64,000 bases of DNA from Dactylis glomerata (taxonomy: Eukaryota > Streptophyta > Magnoliopsida > Poales > Poaceae): NCBI GenBank assembly GCA_007115705.1, contig QXEO01000731.1:824363-888362 (forward strand), in the 5' to 3' direction. Under the pieces are notes generated by a model that saw only the letters and a program-made list of their open reading frames with translations, was not told where the DNA came from and made no database searches. Position 1 is the stretch's first letter. Every line of letters begins with the position of its first letter. Positions 21,919-33,167 of the stretch are shown here, in pieces. A program made the position numbers and the translations under genes.

Positions 21919-24674
21919 CTACGCCGAACTACCAGCCTTGCTAGACGGTGCAGCGGACGCGCCACGCTTCCGAGCCCTCGCCGCCGCACGCTTCTCGTTC
22001 CTATCGGCCAGAAAGCCCGTCATTCGAGCAGCCAGTTCACGAGCACGAGCGACATAAGTCTTGGCGGACTTGTCGCGACCGTCCTTATCTTTCGGGTATG
22101 TGCTTGTGACCTTGTCAGCGTCGAACTCCACGTCGTGCATCATCATCATGGAGAAGACAGACTCGGTGCCGATAGTTACCTGATGGCGTACTGCGGCAAA
22201 TAACGGGTCTTCACCGCCCGCCTTCACCGCCACGGCGTCAAGGATCCCCGCCATGGAGTCGCTGGTCGAATCGGGTACAGACGTATCCCGAACGCGAACC
22301 AGCGTCGACCGCACCCGCGCTAAGAGGTTGACAACCTCTCGACTCAGGCGCTCGGCAAAGCCGACACTGGATTCGATTCCAGCAGGCCCCTTCATCGCCC
22401 CGGCGTCTAATTCGGCAGCAGCTACACAAACAACCAGACAGCCAGGTCACAACACGACTTTTCGGCACGAAAATTATTCCGGACAAAGCTTGAAGAACTT
22501 ACCACGCATGGCATCAAGTGAAGTTTGCAGGCGCTGGGTCAGCTCTCCTTCGCGGGCTTCGGCGTCCAGATGGCTCTTATTCGCACGCTCCTTAGCTTCG
22601 GCCGATTCGCCCTTCATTCGGGCGATTTCGTCGTTTAGCTCGGCGACCTTAGCCTTCAAACCCGTATTCTCAGTGACAAGATTGTCCAGCTGAGATTTCA
22701 GGGAGGTCTTGTCAGCAGCAGCCTGGGCCCCAATCCCTAGCCAGTAAAAGGAAGTGTTCAGCGAACGAAGCATCGTATCATAAACAAAGCCGAATCTTGC
22801 AAGGAAGGTGGCATTACTCACGTCGAGTTTCGTCGAGCTGCTCAGTCAGCCTTCGGTTCTCTTCCTCTAAGGCGAAGAAGCTCCTACAAACCTTCGACAG
22901 GTCCCTGACAACGGGCTAGAGAAGGCCGGGCGAAAAGTTAACCTTCGAATCATGGTTCGGAGGGCAAGCCCAAGTGTAAACACTTCGACTCACCCTCGGG
23001 GGCTACTGATGGTGAAATATGCGAAGCGCAAGCTGAAAGTCTTCGGACTTACATGGTTGATGGGACCGGAAGGCCCGTCGGATGAGGAGACAAGCACAAA
23101 TTCTTGTTCCGTCGCCTTCTTTTTGGAAGAAGTCGAAGGCTTCGTCAGAGCGACTTCGGGGGCGGCGGCGTCGGTAGCCTTCTCCTGCGAATCCGCCGTC
23201 TGTTCGAGGGCATGGTCATGGGGCCGAATCTGGTATTGTTCTTGATCCCCAGGACCGGTCGATGTTCCCTCGGAGGACGATCTGAAACAAGCATCAATGA
23301 GAAGAACCAGACAGTTAAAACCACAGGATGTACAAGTTCGGCAAGGGGCACTTACGATGCGTCAATCCCGAATTTCGGGAAGACCTTCTTGTCTGTCCGA
23401 GGGGGAGCGCGGCGGCTCAGAGGCGAAGCGGGGATAGCACTGTTGCCATCATCTCCCGAAGTAAAACGAGTGTCATCGAGGTCTTCCGAATCCTCGACAA
23501 CGTCCGCGATTCGTTGTCTCTTCGGAGCCCTCGGTGGCGATGGAGCAGCGGAGGTCGATTCTTCCAGAACCTCGGCAAAATCACGCCCCGGATATTCGCC
23601 CATCTCGGGCTGGGGCGGATAGCATCGAGCTATGTCAATTACCTGCACAAGGATGAGGACGGCATTTGACACTGGATGATTCGGTTAAGAAACAAGGAAG
23701 AAGTTCGACTACGAATCAGATCATACCTCAGTGCGGGGAAAGGCCTTGCTAAAAGCTACGGCGCCGAAAATCTTCGGCACAGGATCCTTTTTCTTGATGT
23801 TCGTGACGGCGCGTACGCACTCGTCGATTTCGGCCTCATGCAGCTCATCCTGGGAGATGCGAGTCGAGTCCCGGCGATCGCTGTAATCCCACATGCAGTG
23901 GGCTCGAGCAGCCAGCGGCTGGATTCGACGTTCGATAAAAGTTCGGATAAGCTGGATCCCCGAAAGCTCCTTCTTCGGAGTAGCTCGAAGATGCTGAATC
24001 TTCTCCATCAGCGGCTCTGTAGTCTTCAGCTCCTCGTCCGAAAGATCGTGCCTCTAGGAGACACGAGGTCGAAGAACGCCGGTGGGATGGAATTCTTCAA
24101 GCCCGAAGCTTTCGCCGTCGGAGGACTTGTCCTTGGCGTAATACCACTTCGCCCTCCACCCGGGATTATTTTCGGGCGCTTGAAGATTGAAGTATTCGAC
24201 GTCTGGGCGCACTTGAACGCCAAAGCCGCCGGTTTGATATGGCAGAGGGTGCCGAATAGCAAAGATTCGGCGCCACAACGCCCAGTGGGGTTCGATCCCC
24301 AGGAAGCATTCACAAAGCGTGATAAAGCACGCAATGTGAAGGATGGAGTTGGGATTCAGGTCGTGGAGCTGAATCCCGTAAGCAAAGAGAAGGCCACGGA
24401 GAAAAGGATGTGGGGGAAAAGATAAACCCCGCAGCAAAAAGGCGATGAAAATTACCCGGAATCCAAGGGGCGGCCGGGGAACGATCTCCGGGCCGGCGGC
24501 GAGCGATTCCGCCGGCGTGTTCTTCAGGAGGCCCATCTTCTCGGCCTGGGACAGTTCCTTGTTCCCGACCTTGGATTGGACCCAGCGTCCAACGGCAGAG
24601 CCTTCGGCGTCGGCCGTCTTGGCCTTCTTGGCGGCGGCAGTGGCGCCGGCGGCTGTGGAGCTCCTCTTGCCCAT
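21919..24674 (-). CDS. Six-exon antisense gene of element A (putative gypsy-type transposon protein)
   Basis: My exon model on minus is 24674-23727, 23642-23356, 23281-23053, 22915-22822, 22736-22503 and 22421-21919. Every intron (84, 74, 137, 85, 81 bp) is GT-AG and the phases agree throughout, giving 765 codons with the terminal stop. One in-frame TAG lies at 24054-24056 in exon 1. Exon 1 starts MGKRSSTAAG and contains LLRGLSFPPHPFLRGLLFAY, then QLHDLNPNSILHIACFITL. I recognise these as the domain databases call Transposase_28 / 'putative gypsy type transposon'. Exons 2-3 are low-complexity and acidic with a PKRQR basic patch, exons 4-5 are coiled-coil, and exon 6 ends basic and Ala-rich. 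Function is unknown. The TAG looks like a CAG-to-TAG mutation. Confidence 0.8.
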
Positions 24675-25288
24675 GGCCAGGGCGCAGCAAAGGTCGCGGA
24701 AATGGAGATGGAAAGGTAGAGCTACAGGAGCACTGCGCGAGGAAGGAGACGATGGCAGCGGTGTGAGACAGACTGTTACCCTGCCACCGTCATTTATTCC
24801 GGTTCTAGAGATCTACGTCAGATCTCGGCCGTCCATGATGAAGTGGAAACGGCCGAACTAATCCAACCGTCCACGTGTCAGCATGCGAGCACCGCGGCGT
24901 CCACTACGCACGGTAATCAAGGAAATCGCGCCGGTTATTTCTCACCCACGCGCGGGACGTGCGGTCAAACTCTGTCAACGGCCGCGGTGCGCGGCCTGAG
25001 GGCCCACCATACGTCTCGTCCTGGCAGGGTCAGGCCTGTCCTGCAGAAGATGAGGTGACAACTCGACACTGCTTATCGTCAGTGATGACGCGTTTCTCTG
25101 GGTAGACTTTTTCCTTTTCGACTCAAAGGGCAAAGACTGGCAAGGGTTCTTTCGAGGTTCGAAGGTATGTGCCCCTTATACTTGAGCAGCATCTCGATTG
25201 GGTTCTCCTTCGAGATTCTTTGTGTACATCTCTTTTGCGTCATTCGAATCTGCACCGAGTTTTTTCGGTGACTCTGCCTTTTTTGCTC
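24675..25288 (-). promoter_or_regulatory. Presumed 5' flank of the antisense gene in element A
   Basis: No sense-strand coding is seen here. Upstream of the antisense ATG (24674) is a C/T-rich leader on minus, as expected for a plant 5'UTR. I find no convincing TATA box; the nearest AT-rich patch is about 24790. The start site and promoter strength are unknown. Confidence 0.3.
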
Positions 25289-25593
25289 CTCGAGTTCTTT
25301 CTTTCGGGCCAGCAGCGCCTTCGATGTATTCGAGGCAGGACTTCGGTCCCTCGAGTTCTTTCTTTCGGGCCAGCAGCGCCTTCGATGTATTCGAGGCAGG
25401 ACTTCGGTCCCTCGAGTTCTTTCTTTCGGGCCAGCAGCGCCTTCGATGTATTCGAGGCAGGACTTCGGTCCCTCGAGTTCTTTCTTTCGGGCCAGCAGCG
25501 CCTTCGATGTATTCTAGGCAGGATTTTGGTCCCTCGAGCTATCTCTTTCGGGCTAGCAGCGCCTTCAAGAAATTCGAGGCAGGGCTTCGATCT
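25289..25593 (+). repeat. 61-bp tandem repeat array (about 5 units) in element A
   Basis: Units start CTCGAGTTCTTTCTTTCGGG at 25289, 25350 and 25411, continue at 25472, and the fifth (25533) is degenerate. The period of 61 is not a multiple of 3, which argues against coding. The rest of the region, 25594-26238, holds no gene or repeat that I can support. Confidence 0.92.
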
Positions 25594-26238
25594 TTCGAGC
25601 TGCTTCTTTCGACCCAATAATATCTTCAGAAATTCGGGTTCAAGCTTCGGATCTTTGAATCATATTGATCTAACTTGTCACCCGAGCTATCAACGCTCCT
25701 CAATCAACATGCCCGAATTTTGGTGGCAATATACCAGTTCGGATGCCGTATGTCAAATACGAAGGTAAGTCCACGGTTTGCAATACCGGATGGCCCGGTA
25801 TTCGTATCAAACGCGCTCTGCCGGAAATTTTCCATACCTACGGTATGAAGTTTGCACCGATGGACGCATCGGGTGCCTCACAATGAACTGGGCTCCGACC
25901 TGGTGAGTCCGACGCGGCTCGGGTCGGGGTAGCACCAGCCCACGCGGGTTCGAGTCGGGGGACTCGAATCTGAGTAAGCTAACCGCATGTCTTTGCAGCA
26001 ATGCAATTAACTGAGACCCGGCGTGAGTCTCAGGCCGGTTATGCGCATCCCTCTGCAAACCCAACTTAGCATTTTCGAGGCTCTAAAGGAGAGCAATTCG
26101 AAAACTTTGCATCTAACAAGTATACTACTCGAATGATTTCTATGCATTTACAGCTTTACAGGCTAAGTGCTCATATCGGGTGCGGCTAGGGAAACTTTCG
26201 GGAGGAGTCCCTGCCATAGTCTTCGGCTATCCTAGGCA

Positions 26239-26250
26239 CTCGGGGGCTAC
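26239..26250 (+). other. Element A polypurine tract
   Basis: CTCGGGGGCTAC lies immediately before the 3' LTR and is identical in core to element B's tract (39837-39848). Confidence 0.85.
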
Positions 26251-26800
26251 TGACGAAGGAATGACAGATGGGCCCCCGACATTCGCCTACCTGGTTTTCG
26301 GTCCAGGTGGGGTGTCTCATAAAAGGCTTTCGAGGCCCATCAAGGCAGTGGCTCGATGCGGCCCAGGAGTATTACTTGGTGTACAAGCTGGGTTACGAGG
26401 AGTCCAAGTTAGGCTAGTTTTCGGTCGATCCAATCTGTACTTGGCTTGAGAGGCACTCCTGAGACCTAGCCTTAACCTATAAAAGGCTGGGAGGGAGGCC
26501 TCGAAACCCTAGACTCGCTTCCACCCACCTCACGCCGGAGCGCTCGACAACTTAGAGCTCTCTACTTTCGGCTAGATCCAATCTACGCCGCCATTGTAAC
26601 ACCATCATCACCATCACCACCTCAATACAAAAGTCAGACAAGCAGGACGTAGGCCTTTTACCTTTCGAGGGGGCTGAACCTGGGTAAATCCTCGTGTCTT
26701 TCTGCTTTCGTCTGATCACCGTCGAGTTCGCCAGGTCCTCAATTCGCTTCCTAGATCGAAAGCCCTTCGACATGGGCATTGCCGGGGATAAACCTCGTCA
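26251..26800 (+). repeat. Element A 3' LTR
   Basis: 550 bp ending AACCTCGTCA, followed by TSD GTCCT. Five substitutions from the 5' LTR, no indels. Confidence 0.97.
26478..26484 (+). promoter_or_regulatory. TATA box in element A 3' LTR
   Basis: Canonical TATAAAA, 227 bp into the LTR. The 5' LTR has TACAAAA at the same place. Confidence 0.7.
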
Positions 26801-26805
26801 GTCCT

Positions 26806-27792
26806 TGTCGCATCCATTATGCTTACCTAGATGGGAAAAGAGTTTCCAACCACCAGATGAAGGATTGCAGAACCTTTCTAAGGTTGCAAAACGCCATGGA
26901 TTCAAACCAAGGAGCACGGCAGGGAGGAAAAAGCATAAGCCAAGGATATTAAATGCAACGACTTGCAAAATAGCTGGAGTCAAAAGTATATATATCAGCA
27001 ATGATTCAACCAGTGCCAAAGTCAAAGAAAGAAAGGAAGAGCATATCAAGACATGTCAACCTGGCAGTATCATCGCCACCAGCTACTATGGAGTATCTAA
27101 AGTGGTCCGATCAACCAGTTAGATTCAGCAGAGCGGACCACCCAAGAAAAGTGCCCAGACCGGGCCACTCACCAATGGTGCTAAAAGCACAAATAGGAGG
27201 CTACGATGTCGGGAGAGTATTCATGGATGTAGGAAGTGGCATAAACCTGGTATACGCAAGAACGTTGAGAGCAATGTGCATATCCCTGGAAAATCTAAAG
27301 CCAACAGATTGCTCTTTCCATAGAATAGTACCTGGAGCCGCAAATTACCCTTTGGGGAAAATAGAACTCGACGTCTGCTTCGGGAACAGCAGCAACTATC
27401 ACAGAGAGAAGCTGGAGTTTGAAGTCATGGACTGGCCTTCACAATATCATGCAATCCTGGGGTGCCCGGTATTTGCAAAATTTATGGCAGTACCTCACTA
27501 CGCGTACCTTACACTCAAGATCCCAGGACCCAAAGGAACAATCATAGTACAGGGCAGCTTTGAAGTATCCAACACCTGTGACAAAGAATTTAATAGGTTG
27601 GTGCAAACTTTCAGCATGACAGCAGAGTACACAAGCCTCAAAGGCAAAATTGACCACAACGTGCTACTCGACGTCGGGCGATTCCTGCCAGATCAAGCTT
27701 TCGACACAACTCAAGACTCGAAGAAAATACAGGTCCACCCCACGGACCCGAACAAGACCACTTCCATAGCAGTGAACCTGGATCCCGCATAG
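26806..27792 (+). pseudogene. Element B gag C-terminus and protease, ending at TAG
   Basis: This rejoins B's gag immediately after the second TSD copy in the same frame, giving a Cys-x2-His ... His-x4-Cys knuckle-like segment matching element A's. That frame then stops (TAA near 26953). The protease is read in the frame from 27001: VFMDVGSGINLVYARTL, with the catalytic Asp kept but the normal DGGSS changed to DVGSG, then the HAILGCPVFAKFM loop with Arg changed to Cys. It ends at TAG 27790-27792, the position equivalent to A's TAG. The frame change and altered active-site neighbours indicate a decayed copy. Confidence 0.8.
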
Positions 27793-27887
27793 GAAAGCGC
27801 ACTCGTCGAGTTCCTCCGTGAGCGCTGGGAAATCTTCGCCTGGTGTCCTTCAGATATGCCAGGTGTTCCCAGGGAACTCGTCGAGCA
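27784..27887 (+). other. Conserved block around the protease-RT TAG codon (element B)
   Basis: Counterpart of 16913-17016, about 88% identical over 104 nt with 39 of the first 40 nt identical. Coding on both sides is clearly more diverged between A and B. Confidence 0.85.
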
Positions 27888-29809
27888 CGCACTAAACGTG
27901 GATCCTAAAGCAAAGCCAATCAAGCAACCACTACGACGATTTTATGAACCCAAGAGGAAAGCAATAGCATAAGAATTACATAGGCTGGAAAACGCAGGGT
28001 TCATCCAAGAAATCAAAACGTTGACTTGGGTATCTAATCCTGTTATAGTCCGCAAGAAAAATACAGACATACAAAGAGTATGTGTCGACTACACATCTCT
28101 CAACAAGCACTGTCCAAAGGATCCCTTCCCTCTACCTCGTATTGATCAAATAATCGATTCATTAGCGGGGTGCGCAAGGCTTTTCTTCCTAGATGCATAT
28201 TCTGGTTATAGCCAGATCAAATTGAAGAAGGAAGACGAGGAAAAAACAGCCTTCATCACACCATACGGCGTGTTTTGTTATCAAGTCATGCCTTTTGGCC
28301 TAAAAAACGCAGGAGCAACCTACCAGTGGATGATGCAAAATTGCCTCAGAAGCCAAATAGGATGCAATATCCAAGTCTACATCGACGACGTGGTCATCAC
28401 CACAAGAAAAGAAGAATCTCTGATCAGCGATCTGGCAGAAACTTTCGACAACCTGAACAGGTATAAGCTCAAGCTTAAACCGACAAAATGCTCTTTTGGT
28501 GTATCGGCAGGGCAACTACTAGGGTTCCTGGTATCAGCAAGAGGATTAGAGGCAAACCCAGAAAAGATCCAAGCAATATTAACAATGGGAAAACCAACAA
28601 AGCTACACGACGTACAGAAGCTCGCAGGGCGCATCGCGGTGCTAAGTCGATTTGTGGCTCGATTGGGAGAGAAAGCACTACCTTTCTATGCGCTCATGAA
28701 AAAATCAGATGATAAGTTCGAGTGGATAGAAGAGGCGGACGTAGCCTTCGCGTAGTTGAAAAAAGTGCTTTCCACACCTCTGGTGTTGTTCGCACCAAAG
28801 GAAAAAGAACCACTACTACTATACATTGCAGCAACACATCAAGTGGTGAGTACAGTATTGGTAGTAGAAAGAAGTGAAGAAGGAAAAGCTCATGGCGTGC
28901 AAAGGCCAGTGTATTTTATCAGCGAAGTACTCTCTCCGACAAAGCAAAGGTACCCGCATTATCAAAAACTCGCATACAGTGTTGTCACAACAGCACGGAA
29001 GCTACGATAGTATTTTGCTGTGCACCCAATAATAGTGGTTAACGAAGCTCCACTATCGAATATATTGAATAACCCTTCAGCAACGGGACGTGTCTCCTTA
29101 TGGGGAATTGAGCTATCACCCCTGGACATCACATATGAAAAACGAAAAGCGATCAAATCACAAATCCTACTAGACTTCACAACAGAGTGGTTGGAGTTAC
29201 AAATTGCAGGTCCGCCAGATTTATAGAGTGTATGGACAATGTACTTCGACGGTTCAAAAAGAATCCAAGGCGCCGGAGCAGGAGTAGTCCTGATATCACC
29301 AAAAGGCGACAAATTGAAGTATGTGCTAAGGATGAGTTTTCCCCAAGCTTCCAACAATGAAGCCGAATATGAGGCGTTGCTCCACGGAATGAAAATGGCA
29401 AAAGCCTGCGGAGCAACTCGACTAAAAATATTTGGGGACTCGAATCTCGTCATCCAACAAGTAATGAACAAATGTGACGCCATCAGTGACAACATGACAG
29501 CGTATAGAAATTTATACTACTATCTCGAAGGAACATTCGATGGATGCGAAGTTTCGCACGTCCGCAGAGCCAGTAATGAGGAGGCCGACAATTTAACAAA
29601 CATCGGGTCCCAATGCCTGCCCGTACCGCAAGAAGTCTTTTGGGAGGAAATCATAGAAAGATCAATAAAGAACAGCAAAACCTCGACTACAGAAGAACAA
29701 GGTCAACACCAAGCAACAGGCTCGGGGGCTGGAAAGGCAAGTATAGCAGAAACAGAAGAAGTTATGATGAAAGAAGAAACTTGGATGCAGCCATATCTGG
29801 TATACATGA
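27793..29809 (+). pseudogene. Element B reverse transcriptase-RNase H (several stops)
   Basis: RT landmarks are VDYTSLNKHCPKD, FLDAYSGYSQI, PFGLKNAGATYQ and YIDD at 28378-28389. RNase H has YFDGSK, NNEAEYEA, FGDSNL and EEADNL. In-frame stops occur at 27970 (TAA), 28753 (TAG), 29008 (TAG) and 29224 (TAG), beyond the shared TAG at 27790. The frame then runs to the MULE insertion at 29818. It resumes at 36539 in the same frame, so the MULE inserted in a continuous pol. This copy cannot make active enzyme. Confidence 0.9.
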
Positions 29810-29818
29810 TAAACAAAA

Positions 29819-29906
29819 GGGATTTCTATTTTCGTGCCCTCGGGTCCTTAGTTGTACTCAGTTTTCCCCAGCTCCTTAGTTTTTTCTCAGTTTTGTCCAA
29901 GCCCTT
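29819..29906 (+). repeat. MULE left terminal inverted repeat
   Basis: The first 88 bp pair with 36442-36529 with about seven mismatches (around 92%). Weaker similarity continues inward past the solo LTR to about 31685 (GACCGTTAACTGCTGAC and GTGGGGCCACGT). Confidence 0.92.
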
Positions 29907-29947
29907 GGCTGAAACCATCACCAGTGCTGGAACGGCCGGTTGCCCGA

Positions 29948-31635
29948 TGATACGTCTCAAACGTATCTATAATTTTTGATGCTCCATGCTTGTTTTTACA
30001 CCATTTGCCTATTGTTTCGTTACACTTAGTGGCACTTTTATGTATTTTCCGGAACTAACCTATTAACAAGTTGCCACAGTGCCAGTTTCCTGTTTTCTGC
30101 TGTTTTTGTGTTTCAGAAGTGATACACAGGAAATATTCTCGGAATTGGACGAAACAAGTTCCTGAAGTCTTATTTTACCCGGAAGCTTCCAGAGATCCGA
30201 AGAGGAGTAGGAGGGGGGCCACCAGGGGCCCACACATAGGGGTGGCGCGGCCAGCCCCTGGCCCGCGCCACCACCGTGTGAGGCCACCTGGCCCCACCTC
30301 TGACGACGCCCCTTCGCCTATAAAGACCCCCCGACGGAAAAAACCTAAGTACCCGATCAGATTTCCAGAACACATCGCGATCCGCCGCCGCCGTCGACCC
30401 GAAGATCGGGAGGGTCCAGAAGCTCTTCCCGGCACCCTGCCGGAGAGGGGAATCGCCACCGGAGGTCTTCTTCATCGCCATGCTTGCCTCCGGAGCGATG
30501 AGTGAGTAGTCTACCTTGGACTATGGGTCCATAGCAGTAGCTAGATGGTTGTCTTCTCCACCATGTGCTTCATGTTTAGATCTCATGAGCTGCCCTACAT
30601 GATTGAGATCACCGTTATGTAATTCTACATGTTTGGTTTGTTGGGATCCGATGAATATTGGTGTTTATGATTAAGTTGATGTACTGAATATTATCTTTTG
30701 TTATCTCTATGTTGTTTATGATCTTGCATGCTCTCCGTTGTTAGTAGCTATCTTGGCCGAGTAGTTGCTAGTGACTCCAAGAGGGGGTATTTATGCTCGA
30801 TAGTGGGTTCATGCCTCTATTTCACCTGGGGGAGTGACAGAAACCTCTAAGGTGGTAGATGTGCTGTTGCTACTAGGGAGAAAACAACATTCATATGCTC
30901 AAGGGCATATGCTTTGTTTACATTACACACTTTGCTTAATGCAATTATCTGTTGTTCGCAACTTAATACTTCTAGGGTGTTCGGATTGATATCCCCGGGA
31001 GTGGATTATTAGTCATAGATGCAGTTGGATGGCGGTCTATGTATTTTGTTGTAATGCCCAGAGTAAATCTCATAGTGATCTTCTTGACATATCACGTTAT
31101 CTTTATTCTATCAATTGCCCAACTGTAATTTGTTACCCAGCATGTGCTATTTTATCTATGGAGAGACACCACTAGTGAACTGTGGACCCCGGTCCTATTT
31201 CCATCATATTGCTATCACCTGTTTACTTTACTCGCACTGTTTACTTTCTCGCACTATTTATTTTACTCGCATACTATTACTGTTTTCCACTCGATACACT
31301 CATAACCTTTGTTTCAAGCAAACCGGTGAGATTGACAACCTCATCGTAAGTTGGGAGCAAAGTATTTGTTTGTGTGTGTGCAGGTTCCACGTTGCAGCTA
31401 GCAAGCAAAGCTTGGACGAGGCGCCATATATAAATTGTCCGCTGCTGTCGCAAACTAGCAAGCATCACCTTCAGTCGTCATTGTCTCTCCTCTCCTGATC
31501 GATATTAAACCTTGGTTTCTTAACTGAGGGAAAACTAGCTGCTATACTCATCACACCTTCCTCTTGGGGTTCCCAACGGGCTGGTTATCCACCACGCACA
31601 AGGACTGTCTGCAGTAACATTCATTTGGAGTAGCA
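29948..31635 (+). repeat. Solo LTR (element H) inside the MULE
   Basis: A 1688-bp LTR of the D/E type starts TGATACGTCTCAAACG and ends GGAGTAGCA, flanked by TSDs CCCGA (29943-29947 and 31636-31640). It has no internal region, PBS or PPT, so it is a product of LTR-LTR recombination. It includes a CCTATAAAG box near 30317. It sits within the MULE's long terminal repeat and may have been carried in with it. Confidence 0.93.
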
Positions 31636-31864
31636 CCCGACGGTTGAACACCTTTGACCGTTAACTGCTGACTAGTGGGGCCACGTAGAGCCCGCAAAGA
31701 CACGTCAGAGCATCCATCTTTGTTTGACCGTAAGCATCGCCGTATCCCTGACCAAAATGCGGACGAGTGGGGCTTCGGTATATCGAATGACAAGTGGGGC
31801 CATGACGCTGATACAAGGTGCAATACACGGGTAGGATTAGATTTTTAAACGGAGCTCTACAGCG

Positions 31865-32017
31865 ATGGCACGGAGGAGGTGGCCTGCGGGGTGCCGAGAT
31901 GAGATCGACGTCAACAAAGAACTGCATGAGGCGAGACTAGACGCATTAGATAGATATGAACTACACGCCTTTAACCATGCAAAGAAGAGAAGAAATGGTC
32001 GAGGACATCGACGATGA
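31865..32017 (+). CDS. Short ORF (50 aa), possible captured gene fragment in the MULE
   Basis: ATG at 31865 opens 50 codons to TGA 32015-32017, encoding an Arg/Glu-rich peptide with DEIDVNKELHEARLDALDRY, which looks helical and protein-like. No clear partner exon was found and I do not recognise the family. From 32018 to 32506 I see only a C/T-rich stretch on minus and no gene. It may be a fragment or chance. Confidence 0.25.
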   Translation: MARRRWPAGCRDEIDVNKELHEARLDALDRYELHAFNHAKKRRNGRGHRR

Positions 32018-32506
32018 CCTCAACACTTTGACTGACGGTGTCGGACACGAACGCGAGCAATGTAGAGAAAACTAGTGTCTCTCCTTTCTGGCGTGTATAG
32101 ATAGGTGCTAGGGGAGTGTGGTGGTGAAGGGAAAGACCTCGCGGTGGTCTGTGGGGTCCAGCATAGCGGGGCGGCGTGGCCGTGCCCACAGCGGCGTGCA
32201 TGTTCGGCATTGGCATCAGCATGTACGTTCGTCATTGGCCTCGGCGGTATCTCTGGTGTGTTAGTGATCGAATGAGGGGACGGGATTGAGGGTGCATCCC
32301 AACGGTGACCTAGCAGTGGCGGCGAGCATGCATAGCCGTTCTGACCATGCCGATATCGGCATCGGCATCGTTTGGAGGCTGTGGTGCTCGAATCATAGTG
32401 GAAATTGCGATTCCCTATTATTTTTACATGCATAATATATAGAAAATAGCTAGATCTATAAATCGATGCATATGAAGCTACATATATATTCTTGGTCATA
32501 ATCCCC

Positions 32507-33085
32507 TTAGATGCATGGCTTCACGTCGTCGTCGCTTTCATCGTCAGTATCTTCGTCGTCCGTGTAGTAGTACTTCCTGCACGTTGTTCCGTCGAACACC
32601 TTCGCTGTGAGCACATAATCGCCTTCATATTTGAAGTGTAGGAAGCAGCCGAAATCCACACCGTGCGCGATGGCGAAATTCTCCCAGCCCTTGTCGAGGT
32701 ACATCCGGCCTTGTCCGTCAAATAGGACCTCCACGGTCCAGAGACGAGGACCGCAGTCAGCTGCTCGCAGATACACCTTTGCGGGCTCCTGGCCATCAAG
32801 ATAGTCCGCAAACTTTTGTGGGAGTGCCTGCAAAGAGATCGAGCGCCAATCGTTTGAAATTAAAGGTTTTTTAGAACATGCACATAATTAATCACATGCA
32901 TCATATATGTGGGAACGCGTACGTACATTCTTGGCCAAAGGGTCTTCATAGATGGTGATGAAGAACTCCTCTATGATCAATGGCAGTGTTGACGGTGGTG
33001 GTGGCAATGATGATGATCCACCACCCAGGCCGCCCCTTCCCCTTCCCCTTCCCCTTCCGGTCGGCGTCCGAGACGTGGAAGCCAT
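32507..33085 (-). CDS. B3-domain DNA-binding protein carried by the MULE (2 exons)
   Basis: Exons are 33085-32927 and 32827-32507 with a 99-bp GT-AG intron (donor AAT|GTACGT, acceptor TTTGCAG), phase 0, giving 159 aa. Residues 10-30 are Gly/Arg- then Ser/Pro-rich. The B3 fold follows: FFITIYEDPLA, then after the intron LPQKFADYLDG, WTVEVLFD, KGWENFAIAHGV, FLHFKYEGDYVLTAKVFD. The C-terminus is very acidic (DDEDTDDESDDD). B3 proteins (REM-type here) bind DNA in the nucleus and regulate plant development. A TATAAA lies 96 bp upstream of the ATG. Intact frame, splice sites and TATA box suggest it could be expressed. Whether it is a capture or the MULE's long-term cargo is open. Confidence 0.78.
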
Positions 33086-33167
33086 GGCAATGGATCAAGT
33101 GTATGTGAACGAAGAAGAGAGGCAGAAACGAAGAAGAGAGAGGCAGAACCTATTGACATGAGGGATG

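Larger units (their letters stand above)
12738..26800 (+). mobile_element. Element A: nearly intact Tat-like Ty3/gypsy retrotransposon with antisense gene
   Basis: A has perfect TSDs GTCCT (12733-12737 and 26801-26805) and two 550-bp LTRs that differ at only five sites (0.9%; about 0.35 million years at 1.3e-8). It contains gag-protease, RT-RNase H, integrase, a 19-copy repeat array, a spliced antisense gene, a 61-bp repeat array and a PPT. Coding defects on the sense strand are limited to a TAG between protease and RT (possibly programmed) and a TGA at the RNase H-integrase boundary. The antisense gene between integrase and the 3' LTR is a known trait of the Tat lineage (for example Grande). 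Confidence 0.97.

Noticed and set aside
25169..25768. 199-codon ORF with a repeated Phe-rich unit
   Set aside because: It comes from the 61-bp repeats. The period is not a multiple of three, and the opposite strand is open too.
29948..31635. Possible complete retrotransposon inside the MULE
   Set aside because: There is no PBS, interior, PPT or second LTR, and TSDs CCCGA tightly flank a single LTR.
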